From VAZQ01 sp963817135 (GTDB taxonomy: Bacteria; Pseudomonadota; Alphaproteobacteria; Rhizobiales; Xanthobacteraceae), in assembly GCA_963817135.1 (NCBI GenBank), contig CAWFNG010000001.1, positions 558,001 to 622,000 of the forward strand: a stretch of 64,000 nt of DNA, given 5' to 3'. The position numbers and the translations under genes are program-made. Positions within the stretch are counted from its first letter, which is position 1. Every line of letters begins with the position of its first letter. Shown here piece by piece: positions 27,355-35,042 of the stretch. The notes below the pieces were generated by a model. The model did no database searches, was not told the origin of the DNA, and saw nothing but the letters and a program-made list of their open reading frames with translations.

Positions 27355-28125
27355 ATGCCGACCAAAACAGTCGTCGTTGTCTTTGCTAGCCTACTGATTT
27401 GGCCAGTCGCAGCGGAGGCGCAGTTGAAAGTTCTTATATCGGGCGGATTTAGTGGCGCGTACGAGCAGCTCTTGCCGGAGTTCGAGCGGACGACCGGCAT
27501 CAATGTCACGACCGGATCCGGCTCGTCGCAGGGAACCGGCCCGCAAACGATCGGCGCGCAGCTCGCGCGCGGTGTGCCGGCCGACGTGGTGATCCTCTCC
27601 CGGGAGGGCCTCAATGAGCTGATCGCCGCGAACCGGATCACCGCCGGAACGGACGTGGACCTTGCGCGAGTACCCCTCGGCGTGGCCGTGCGTGCGGCGA
27701 CCCCGAAGCCTGACGTGAGTACCGTCGAAGCCGTCAAACAACTCCTGTTGAATGCTAAAAGCGTCGCCGTGCCTGGGAGCACCAGCGGTATTTGGCTTAT
27801 CACTGATCTTTTTCCGCGGCTCGGCATCGCCGAAAAGGTCAATGTCAAGTCGGCGCCGCGCGGCACGGGCGCAACCAGCATGGTCGCGACGGGCGAGGCG
27901 GAGATTGCGGTCATGCCGGTCAGCGAAATTCTGCAGGCGACAGGCGTCGACTTCGCAGGCACGATCCCACCGGAGATCCAGTTCGTGCAGGTGTTTTCAG
28001 CCGCCCTCGTTGCGGGCTCGGGGCAAATTGAAGATTCCAAGCGATTGATCGAATTTCTTGCCTCCGGGCGCGCATCGGAGGCAATCAGGAATAGCGGAAT
28101 GGAGCCGCTCGCGAACTCGAGGTAG
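27355..28125 (+). CDS. ModA-like extracellular solute-binding protein
   Basis: 256 residues with signal peptide (TVVVVFASLLIWPVAAEA). The mature protein resembles ModA/SBP_bac_11: LKVLISGGFSGAYEQLLP, QLARGVPADVVILSRE, GSTSGIWLI and GEAEIAVMPVSEIL. Such molybdate-binding-like proteins are widespread as orphans; no modB or modC is nearby. It lies next to a molybdenum hydroxylase operon on the opposite strand, so molybdate scavenging is attractive but unproven. No clear ribosome site precedes this ATG. Confidence 0.82.
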   Translation: MPTKTVVVVFASLLIWPVAAEAQLKVLISGGFSGAYEQLLPEFERTTGINVTTGSGSSQGTGPQTIGAQLARGVPADVVILSREGLNELIAANRITAGTDVDLARVPLGVAVRAATPKPDVSTVEAVKQLLLNAKSVAVPGSTSGIWLITDLFPRLGIAEKVNVKSAPRGTGATSMVATGEAEIAVMPVSEILQATGVDFAGTIPPEIQFVQVFSAALVAGSGQIEDSKRLIEFLASGRASEAIRNSGMEPLANSR

Positions 28126-28144
28126 GCTCGACCGAGGGAAGCGC

Positions 28145-28177
28145 ATGAAGCGTCGCGAGTTCATCACCCTTTACGAG
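28145..28177 (+). pseudogene. Relic leader of an ABC_sub_bind gene
   Basis: Twenty bases after the ModA-like stop, GAGGGAAG precedes ATG encoding MKRREFITLY, the diagnostic start of ABC_sub_bind proteins (compare MRRREFITLL at 12244). Similarity ends abruptly and the sequence then runs into the 3' end of the convergent molybdenum hydroxylase gene. The remainder was presumably removed by deletion. Confidence 0.6.
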
Positions 28178-28188
28178 CGCCTTGCTTT

Positions 28189-30408
28189 TCAATCCCGCAT
28201 CAGCTTGTCGATGGTGATCGGCAGGTCGCGCACGCGCTTGCCGGTCGCATGATAGACCGCATTGGCGATCGCCGCCGCGGTGCCGACAATGCCGATTTCA
28301 CCGACGCCCTTGACGCCGAGCGGATTGATCTCGTCGTCCTTCTCCTCGACGAAGATCACGTCGATCGCATGGACGTCGGCATGCACCGGCACATGATAGT
28401 CGGCGAGATTATGGGTCATGAATCGCCCGAACCGGTGGTCGGTTGCGGTCTCCTCATGCAGCGCCATTCCAATGCCGCCGACCACGGCGCCGAGAATCTG
28501 GCTGCTGGCGACCTTCGGATTGAGTATGCGGCCGGCCGCCACCGCGCTGACCACGCGCGTAACCCGAATTACGCCGAGCTGCTCATCGATCCTGACCTCG
28601 GCGAACACCGCCGCGTGCGTCGCGTGCGAATATTTGCTCTGTTCATTGGGTTCGGCGGTGGCTTCTTTTTCGATCCGGTCCACCCGCCCGGCGCGCATCG
28701 CGTCCGCGACCGAAACTTCCCGGCTATTATCGGCTTTGTGCCGGATCTTGCCGTCCGCAAAGACGATGTCGCCGAGCTTCAAGCCGTGCAGGGGTGAGCC
28801 TGCGATCCGCTGCGACAACTTGAGAACTTCCTCCCGCACCGCGCGGCAGGCTGCGTGAATGGCGGAGCCAACCGACGAGGTGGTAAACGACCCGCCTTCG
28901 ACCGGCGCGTCCGGCAGCGTGGAATCGCCGAGCTTCACCGTCACATCATCAAGCGGAACGCCGAGCATCTCGGCGGCGATCTGCGCCATCATGGTGTAGG
29001 TGCCCGGCCCCATATCGGCAGTTGCACTCGCGATCTCGACGCTGCCATTGGCGGTAAGCCTGGCCCGCGCGCTCGCCTCCAACTGCATCGCTTCCCAGAT
29101 GCCGGTCGCCATGCCCCAGCCGACCAGGTCGTTGCCGTCCCGCATGGAGCGCGGTTGCGGCTGGCGATCGGACCAGCCGAACTTTTCCGCACCGCGGCGG
29201 TAGCATGCGCGCAGCTCCTTGCTGCTGTAAGGGCGGTTCTCGATCTGATCCTTGTCGGAATAATTGATGAGCCGCAGCTCGAGCGGATCGATATGCGCGG
29301 CATAGGCCAGCTCATCCATCGCGCATTCGATGGCATACATGCCTTCTGCTCCGCCCGGCGCGCGCATGTCGCACGGGGTGTTCTGATCGAGCTTGACGAG
29401 ACGCTGGCCAAGTTCGGCATTGGGGCAGCGGTAGAGCAGGCTCGACCAGGTGACGAAACTGCGCTGGAAATCCTCGAACTGCGAGGTCATGGCGACCGTC
29501 TCGTGGCGGAAGGAGACGAGCGTGCCGTCGCGCTCGGCCCCGAGCGCCAGCTCGTGAACGATGCCGGCGCGATAACCGAGCGTGAACATCTGTTGCCGGG
29601 TGAGGGTCACCCGCACCGAACGCTTGAGCGCGCGCGCCGCCAGCACGGCGAGCGGCAGCTGATATTGCGGGCGCAAGCCTGACCCGAACCCGCCACCGAC
29701 ATAAGGCGACAGCACGCGCACATGCTCGCGCGGCATCTCGCAGACGCCGGCGACGTAATTGCGACTGTTCTGCGGTCCCTGCGTCTTGTCGTAGGCAGTG
29801 ATGCGCCCGTCCCCTTCCCACACCGCCGTCGTGGCGAATGGCTCCATGGGATTGTGGTGCTCGACCGGCATGCGGTATTCCGCTTCGACCCGCACGGGCG
29901 CCCGCGCGAACGCCTCGGCCGGGTTGCCGCGCTTGTGCGATGGGGCGTCTTTCGACTTGTGCAACGCACCTTGCTTGCGTTGCGCTTCCAAATCGGTGAC
30001 ATGCGCTGCCGCATCGTATTTGACGCGAACGAGCGATGCCGCAAATCGCGCGATCTCAAACTCCTCCGCCACGACAAGCGCTATCGGCTGGCCGCTGAAA
30101 AAAATCTGGTCGCCATAGAGCGGCCGGAAGGGCGAGCCGTCCGGTGCGACCTCGTCCTTGTACTTCTCATCCGAAGAAGCGAGCTCTGGCCGATGCGCAT
30201 GCGTGAGCACGTCGAGCACGCCCTGGACGGAAAGCGCATCGGCGGTGTCGATATGCGTGATCCGGCCTTTGGCGATGGCGGACGAGACCACGACACCATG
30301 CGCCAGCTTCGGCACGTCATATTCGGCGGCGTATTTGGCAGTTCCGGTAACCTTCGCGCGTCCGTCGATGCGGGAGGTCGGTTTGCCGAGATACGTGGTC
30401 GCGGTCAT
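28189..30408 (-). CDS. Molybdenum hydroxylase large subunit (PaoC/YagR-like xanthine dehydrogenase family)
   Basis: 739 residues binding the molybdopterin cofactor. Recognisable blocks are GRAKVTGTAKYAAEYDVP at the start, VLSPYVGGGFGSGL, DMRAPGGAEGMYAIE and GSFTTSSVGSAIH, ending in VKGVGEIGIVGTAAAI with the catalytic Glu in GVGE. Together with the two genes upstream it gives the PaoABC (YagTSR) type aldehyde oxidoreductase. It is last in a three-gene minus-strand operon, 11 bp after the FAD subunit. Likely substrates are aldehydes or N-heterocycles, not resolved from sequence. Confidence 0.93.
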   Translation of the reverse strand: MTATTYLGKPTSRIDGRAKVTGTAKYAAEYDVPKLAHGVVVSSAIAKGRITHIDTADALSVQGVLDVLTHAHRPELASSDEKYKDEVAPDGSPFRPLYGDQIFFSGQPIALVVAEEFEIARFAASLVRVKYDAAAHVTDLEAQRKQGALHKSKDAPSHKRGNPAEAFARAPVRVEAEYRMPVEHHNPMEPFATTAVWEGDGRITAYDKTQGPQNSRNYVAGVCEMPREHVRVLSPYVGGGFGSGLRPQYQLPLAVLAARALKRSVRVTLTRQQMFTLGYRAGIVHELALGAERDGTLVSFRHETVAMTSQFEDFQRSFVTWSSLLYRCPNAELGQRLVKLDQNTPCDMRAPGGAEGMYAIECAMDELAYAAHIDPLELRLINYSDKDQIENRPYSSKELRACYRRGAEKFGWSDRQPQPRSMRDGNDLVGWGMATGIWEAMQLEASARARLTANGSVEIASATADMGPGTYTMMAQIAAEMLGVPLDDVTVKLGDSTLPDAPVEGGSFTTSSVGSAIHAACRAVREEVLKLSQRIAGSPLHGLKLGDIVFADGKIRHKADNSREVSVADAMRAGRVDRIEKEATAEPNEQSKYSHATHAAVFAEVRIDEQLGVIRVTRVVSAVAAGRILNPKVASSQILGAVVGGIGMALHEETATDHRFGRFMTHNLADYHVPVHADVHAIDVIFVEEKDDEINPLGVKGVGEIGIVGTAAAIANAVYHATGKRVRDLPITIDKLMRD

Positions 30409-30419
30409 GGCCCTTCCCC

Positions 30420-31439
30420 TTATTTGATGCGCTTATCCGCTTGGGATTGCGGAGACCCCTGCGCCGCCTGTGTCAGCGCGCGCACGATGGCGCGCCGGGC
30501 CAATTCGACCTTGAAATCATTGTGGCCGAAGCCGCGCGCCTCGCGCAGCACCAGGGCGGCGGCACGCAAAAAGCTCTCCTGCGTTGCCGGCGATCCCTTG
30601 AGCTGCGCTTCCGCTGCGCGGTCGCGCCACGGCTTGTGCGCGACCCCGCCAAGCGCAAGGCGCGCGTCTTTGATCGTTCCCCCCTCGATATCGAGACCAG
30701 CCGCGGCGGAAACGAGCGCAAATGCGTAGGACAGGCGATCGCGGATCTTCAAATAGCTGTAGTTTTTGGCAAAACCCTTCGCCGGCAGTTGGATCGCGGT
30801 GATGATCTCGTCCGGGCGCAGGTTGCTGTCGATATGCGGCGTGTCGCCGGGCAGGCGGTGAAAGTCGGCAAACGCAATGCTGCGCCCGCCATTCGTGCCG
30901 GTCGCCAGCACGCGTGCGTCGAGGGCCGCGAGCGCAACGCACATGTCCGATGGGTGCGTGGCGATGCAATGCTCGCTCGTTCCCAGGACCGCATGCATTC
31001 GGTTGATGCCGTCAATGGCGGAGCAGCCGCTGCCGGGCTCGCGCTTGTTGCACGGCGTCGTCGTATCGTAGAAATAAAGGCAGCGCGTTCGCTGCAGAAG
31101 GTTGCCCCCGGTCGACGCCATGTTGCGCAATTGCTGCGACGCCCCGGCGAGGATTGCACTGGCGAGCAAAGGATAGCGCGCCTCGACCTGCGGGTGATAG
31201 GCGAGATCGCTGTTGGGAACGAGCGCGCCAATACGCAAGCCGCCGTCCTCGCTATCCTCGACCTTATTAAGCGGCAGATGGGTGATGTCGATCAGCTGCG
31301 ATGGACGCGCGACATTCTCCTTGATGAGATCGATCAGATTGGTGCCGCCGGCGATGAATTTTGCAGCGGGGTCGGCCGCGATATGGCGTACGGCATCGGC
31401 GATGTCCGCTGCGCGGGTATATCCGAAATTGTTCATCGT
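30420..31439 (-). CDS. Molybdenum hydroxylase FAD-binding subunit (PaoB/YagS-like)
   Basis: 339 residues from ATG (MNNFGYTRAADIADAV); an upstream in-frame start adds non-homologous residues overlapping the iron-sulfur gene. FAD-binding motifs are AKFIAGGTNLIDL and MASTGGNLLQRTRC. As in PaoB, a cysteine-bearing insertion follows (CLYFYDTTTPC, GSGCSAIDG), which in the E. coli enzyme holds an extra [4Fe-4S] cluster. It overlaps the 2Fe-2S gene by 7 bp. Confidence 0.93.
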   Translation of the reverse strand, partial: TMNNFGYTRAADIADAVRHIAADPAAKFIAGGTNLIDLIKENVARPSQLIDITHLPLNKVEDSEDGGLRIGALVPNSDLAYHPQVEARYPLLASAILAGASQQLRNMASTGGNLLQRTRCLYFYDTTTPCNKREPGSGCSAIDGINRMHAVLGTSEHCIATHPSDMCVALAALDARVLATGTNGGRSIAFADFHRLPGDTPHIDSNLRPDEIITAIQLPAKGFAKNYSYLKIRDRLSYAFALVSAAAGLDIEGGTIKDARLALGGVAHKPWRDRAAEAQLKGSPATQESFLRAAALVLREARGFGHNDFKVELARRAIVRALTQAAQGSPQSQADKRIK

Positions 31440-31981
31440 CCCGCCTCGCTCGACTTCTCCATGGCATTGCCGCGCATTACTTCTTGAATCGCCGCTACGA
31501 TGTTGGAGTAAGCGCCGCAACGGCAGATATTGCCGCTCATCAGCTCGCGGATTTCATCGGCTGTCTGCGCTTTGCCCTCGGCGATGAGGCCGGCGGCGGA
31601 ACAGATTTGGCCAGGCGTGCAGTAACCGCACTGGAAGGCATCATGCTCGATGAAGGCCTGCTGCAGCGGGTGCAGCGTGCTGCCCTGCGCCAGGCCTTCG
31701 ATGGTCGTGACCCGTGCGCCATCCTTCATGACCGCCAGCGTGAGGCACGAATTGATCCGCCGGCCATCGACCAGGACGGTGCAGGCGCCGCATTGGCCGT
31801 GGTCGCAGCCCTTTTTGGTCCCGGTAAGGTCGAGATAAAGGCGCAGCGCGTCGAGCAGCGTGGTCCACGGTGCAATAGTCAACCTCCGCTCCACGCCGTT
31901 GACATGGAGTGTGATCGTCAGCTTGCTCGGGGCCGGAATTTTGTGCACTTGGTTGCGAGGCGCTGAGGATGATTCAGCCAT
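31433..31981 (-). CDS. Molybdenum hydroxylase 2Fe-2S subunit (PaoA/YagT-like)
   Basis: 182 residues with both clusters: CDHGQCGACTVLVDG plus a later Cys (plant-ferredoxin type), and CGYCTPGQ with CRCG (the second, helical cluster). E. coli PaoA has a long twin-arginine signal; here the N-terminus is only MAESSSAPRNQVHKIP, with no such signal, so a cytoplasmic complex is suggested. First gene of the operon. The upstream gap holds hairpin-repeat unit 3. Confidence 0.93.
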   Translation of the reverse strand: MAESSSAPRNQVHKIPAPSKLTITLHVNGVERRLTIAPWTTLLDALRLYLDLTGTKKGCDHGQCGACTVLVDGRRINSCLTLAVMKDGARVTTIEGLAQGSTLHPLQQAFIEHDAFQCGYCTPGQICSAAGLIAEGKAQTADEIRELMSGNICRCGAYSNIVAAIQEVMRGNAMEKSSEAGR

Positions 31982-32066
31982 CGAGCTTCTCCAGGCTTGT
32001 AGCTTGCCCCCGGATTCGAAGCGCCGACCCGAGAACGTGGTGGAACGCGATCTTTATGGGATCTGC

Positions 32067-32233
32067 CTAGTGGTCCGATTCCGAAGTTCGCCACCACTCG
32101 CGGCACGTTCAGATGCGAACTTCGGAATCTAAGGACCACTAGCAACTCTATGATTCTAGTGCGGTTTTGAATTTGAAGTTCCTAAATGAGCTTGCGGCCA
32201 GTTATGATAGGAACTTCAAATTCACCGCACTAG
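32067..32233 (+). repeat. Paired-hairpin repeat, unit 3 (complete)
   Basis: Hairpin B (32067-32142) has arms CTAGTGGTCC and GGACCACTAG. Spacer CAACTCTATGATT follows, then hairpin A (32156-32233) with arms CTAGTGCGGT and ACCGCACTAG. Same order, spacer and CTAG borders as the copies at 24887-25198. The final CTAG contains the TAG stop of the minus-strand membrane protein gene. Confidence 0.88.
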
Positions 32234-32730
32234 GTCCCGGCCTTGATCTTGGGGTGAAATCTGATCGTCGCCAGAACGCCGAGCACGACGAAGATCGTGA
32301 GGACGGCGACCTGTGCCACAAGAAACGGCGGCTCTGACTGCGTTGGTGCCAGTGGCTGCAAGAAAGACAGTTTCTGGAACGCTTGCGTGACGCCAACGAA
32401 GACAATCAGGTAAAGCGCGGTGACCGCGCTGGCGATGTATATCCAGCGCCAGGCTCCGGCGAGATGGAAGCCATAGAGCGCGGCAACCGCTATGGCCAGC
32501 AGGACCAGCGAGATTACGCCCACCGCGCGAGCCGGATCGAAGCCGAACGGCGGCAACGGGAATCCGGTGATGCTCGTCAGAATGGTTGTAGCAAGAAACA
32601 GCGCGGTCCAGCCGCCGAACGGCCGTGCAGTCAACAGGCCGTACAAGACGACCATGCCCGAGAGGATACCGATCAAGCTGATGATGACGTGGAATTGCAG
32701 AAACAGGTCGGTTGGGATTCCCCAGGTCAT
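32230..32730 (-). CDS. Small integral membrane protein, unknown function
   Basis: 166 residues from the internal ATG (MTWGIPTDLFLQFHV); a start five codons earlier is possible. About five hydrophobic helices: FHVIISLIGILSGMVVLY, WTALFLATTILTSITG, ISLVLLAIAVAALYGFHL, WIYIASAVTALYLIVFV and VAVLTIFVVLGVLATI. The sequence ITGFPLPPFGFDP lies between helices 2 and 3. No family recognised. The stop codon is supplied by the end of the hairpin repeat. A chimeric relic lies directly upstream on the same strand. Confidence 0.72.
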   Translation of the reverse strand: MTWGIPTDLFLQFHVIISLIGILSGMVVLYGLLTARPFGGWTALFLATTILTSITGFPLPPFGFDPARAVGVISLVLLAIAVAALYGFHLAGAWRWIYIASAVTALYLIVFVGVTQAFQKLSFLQPLAPTQSEPPFLVAQVAVLTIFVVLGVLATIRFHPKIKAGT

Positions 32731-32757
32731 GACACCAGCCTCCATTGGTGCGGTCGA

Positions 32758-33111
32758 TCAGCGTGAATCCTCAGAACCATTGAGATGCACTGCTATCTCG
32801 GTCGTGCGGTTCAACGATGCCCTCGAATCACCCTCGTAGACGAGCTTGGTGAAGAAGGCGGGGTCGATGACGAATTGTCCCCATTTCGCATCGTACGCTG
32901 CAGTGGGTTTGGCAGCTACGGTCTCTTCCAGAGATCGGCCCTGCTTCTTGAACATGGCAACGTTCTGACGGATCGCGGCGAGCATGTCGCGGTAGTCCTT
33001 GAGCTCGGATCTATTGCTGACCGGCCGCACCCGCTCGATGTCCATTGGATCGAGCACAGGGAACATCTGGTAGCGTCGCGTATCGATGATAGAAGGCGTC
33101 GGGAAAGACAT
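32758..33111 (-). pseudogene. Chimeric relic: reductase N-terminus joined to metallo-beta-lactamase-fold C-terminus
   Basis: 117 codons. The first ~28 (TRRYQMFPVLDPMDIERVR) match the start of cyclic-nucleotide-domain thioredoxin-reductase-like flavoproteins. From about residue 31 (SELKDYRDMLAAIRQNV, PTAAYDAKWGQFVIDP) it matches the C-terminal tail of MBL-fold hydrolases. Neither catalytic core is present: no cNMP fold, Rossmann fold or HxHxDH. The junction reads ERVR/PVSNR. Best explained by a deletion that fused two unrelated genes; no ribosome site is apparent. Confidence 0.55.
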
Positions 33112-33134
33112 GCTTCGCACCTCAGTTCCGAACT

Positions 33135-33242
33135 CTGCTTCAGCAGCATCAGACTGTCCTCGGCAAAGTCCAGTGCGACCTTCAGCAGCGCAACCGTGCC
33201 CAGGCTGCCGTCGGTACACTGGCCTAGACTGCCGTCGGCCCA
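33135..33242 (-). pseudogene. Possible thiolase C-terminal relic
   Basis: The minus strand encodes CTDGSLGTVALLK, close to the thiolase end CADGGLGTVALLEN encoded near 57000. It is preceded by an apparent partial duplication (ADGSLG). No thiolase body is attached. It lies between the chimeric relic and the tautomerase gene and supports the view of a deletion-prone patch. Confidence 0.35.
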
Positions 33243-33276
33243 CCCGATCAAGCGGACAATAGCCATCGAGCAATGG

Positions 33277-33678
33277 TTACGCGCCCGCAGTGACGAATGC
33301 GCGTTGCGCGACACCCCGACCAAAAGAGGCGTTCTCGCCGGCAATCTCGTAAAGCATGATCAGGAGATCATCGGGCGAAATGCCCGCTTCTGCAACAACA
33401 CGTTTATTCAGCTCTTTCAGGAGCGCCAGGCGCGTCTCTTTTGGTCGCCCGGCCAGGAAGGTCAGCTCCAAAAGGATGAACTCGTCCGAATAGGTGAGAC
33501 CTAGAAACGATGGGGAGTGAAGAAAACGGGTCTTCGGAAGCTCGTGAATGATCTGGAAAAAATCATCAGGAGGAATCTTCAGAACTTCGAGCAGCGCACC
33601 CTGGACGGCATTGGAGATTTTCTTGATTCGAGAATCTGTATACACACCCTCATTGATATGAATTTTTGCGACAGGCAT
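33277..33678 (-). CDS. Tautomerase superfamily protein
   Basis: 133 residues beginning MPVAKIHINEG, giving the catalytic N-terminal Pro after Met removal. The size and the LLKELNKRVVAEAGISPDDL helix fit the double-length tautomerase_2 group (malonate semialdehyde decarboxylase / cis-CaaD relatives). GGAG-type ribosome site (AAGGAGAT) upstream. It sits just downstream of a thiolase on the same strand; substrate unknown. Confidence 0.85.
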   Translation of the reverse strand: MPVAKIHINEGVYTDSRIKKISNAVQGALLEVLKIPPDDFFQIIHELPKTRFLHSPSFLGLTYSDEFILLELTFLAGRPKETRLALLKELNKRVVAEAGISPDDLLIMLYEIAGENASFGRGVAQRAFVTAGA

Positions 33679-33727
33679 CGGTTATCTCCTTCCATTCTGG
33701 GTTTGGCTATGTCGGAGCCGGACGCTT

Positions 33728-34915
33728 TCAATGCAGCAGTTCGATTGCCAGCGCGATGCCTTGGCCGCCGCCGATGCAGAGGGTGACGAGGCCGCGGCTC
33801 AATCCGTCGCGGCGCATCGAGTGAATGAGCTTTGTGGTGAGCACCGCACCCGTCGCACCGATCGGATGGCCATGCGCGACAGCGCCGCCTTCGACATTGA
33901 CAATGTCCTCGGGCAATCCGAGCTCGCGGGCAACAACAATGGCGATGGCCGCGAATGCCTCATTGATCTCGACGCGCTCGAGCGAGGCAATATCCCACCC
34001 GGCGCGCTGCAACGCCTGCCTGACGGCGGGGACCGGCCCGAGCCCGAACATGCCGGGCTCGACCGCCGCGATGCCGTACGAGACGAGGCGTGCCATCGCG
34101 GCAAGGCCGCGCTTCTCGGCCCATGTCTCGTCCGCGAGCACCATCGCTGAAGCGGCGTCGTTCAATCCCGGGGCATTGCCGGCGGTGATGGTGCCGTTTG
34201 GGCGAAAGGCCGGTTTCAGCCGCGCGAGCGTATCGAGTGTCGTTTCCGGCCGATTATGTTCGTCCTTGTCGAATTGAGCCGGTCCTTTCTTACCCTGGAC
34301 TTCGACCGGCACGATCTGCGCCTTGAAATGACCGGCAGCCTGTGCGCTTGCGAACCGCTGCTGCGAGCGCAGTGCCCAGCGGTCCTGGGACTCGCGGGTG
34401 ACCTGATACTTCTCGACCAGATCTTCCGTGTGCCAGCCGGAATGGGCGTCGGAGAACGCGTCGTTCAACCCGTCGCGCAACACGCTGTCATAGAGTTGGC
34501 CGTCGCCCAAGCGGTAGCCCCAGCGGGCGCGCCCGACGAGATAAGGCGCAAGGTCCATGTTCTCCATGCCGCCCGCGACCGCGACGCCGACGTTGCCCAG
34601 CACGATCTCCTGCGCCGCCGAGACGATGGCTTGGGCACCCGAACCGCAAACCCGGTTGACGGTCATTGCCGGCGTCGTCACCGGCAGCCCCGCGTGCACG
34701 GCGGCTTGCCGGGCCGGATTCATCTTGGTGCCGGCCTGCACGACATTGCCCATCACGACTGTCTCAATCTCGTCAGGGCGAAGCCCCGCGCGTTTAACCG
34801 CGGTACCGATCGCCGCCGCGCCAAGATTGGGAGCCGGCACGTCCTTGAGAGAGCCGCCAAAAGTGCCGATCGCCGTGCGAACCGGCTCTGCGAAAACGAC
34901 GGACCGCTGCGATGC
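33728..34915 (-). CDS. Acetyl-CoA acetyltransferase (thiolase)
   Basis: 395 residues from ATG (MASQRSVVFAEPVRTAIG), with strong AGGAGG upstream. The acylated Cys lies in VNRVCGSGAQA, the conserved His in NVEGGAVAHGHPIGATGA and the second Cys in LVTLCIGGGQG. A complete biosynthetic/degradative thiolase by length and motifs. Its promoter (34980-35007) shares spacing and a dyad with that of the MATE gene, suggesting common control. Confidence 0.93.
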   Translation of the reverse strand, partial: ASQRSVVFAEPVRTAIGTFGGSLKDVPAPNLGAAAIGTAVKRAGLRPDEIETVVMGNVVQAGTKMNPARQAAVHAGLPVTTPAMTVNRVCGSGAQAIVSAAQEIVLGNVGVAVAGGMENMDLAPYLVGRARWGYRLGDGQLYDSVLRDGLNDAFSDAHSGWHTEDLVEKYQVTRESQDRWALRSQQRFASAQAAGHFKAQIVPVEVQGKKGPAQFDKDEHNRPETTLDTLARLKPAFRPNGTITAGNAPGLNDAASAMVLADETWAEKRGLAAMARLVSYGIAAVEPGMFGLGPVPAVRQALQRAGWDIASLERVEINEAFAAIAIVVARELGLPEDIVNVEGGAVAHGHPIGATGAVLTTKLIHSMRRDGLSRGLVTLCIGGGQGIALAIELLH

Positions 34916-34979
34916 CATGGCAAACCTCCTGAGCCCAAGGTCAATTGTTGATGCCGCGCCTCTGCGGTGGGAGTACACT

Positions 34980-35007
34980 CATATAAGCGCATATACGCTA
35001 TTATCAA
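34980..35007 (-). promoter_or_regulatory. Thiolase promoter with CATATA-centred dyad
   Basis: Read on the minus strand: TTGATA, 16 bp, TATATG. Between the boxes lies an inverted repeat, AGCG-CATATA-CGCT when read on the plus strand. The MATE promoter at 36643-36670 has the same spacing and core. A repressor bound here would block RNA polymerase; the divergent MarR protein is the obvious candidate. Confidence 0.55.
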
Positions 35008-35042
35008 GGCGAGCCACCCGTTCTCCGCCCAGAGATAACCTT

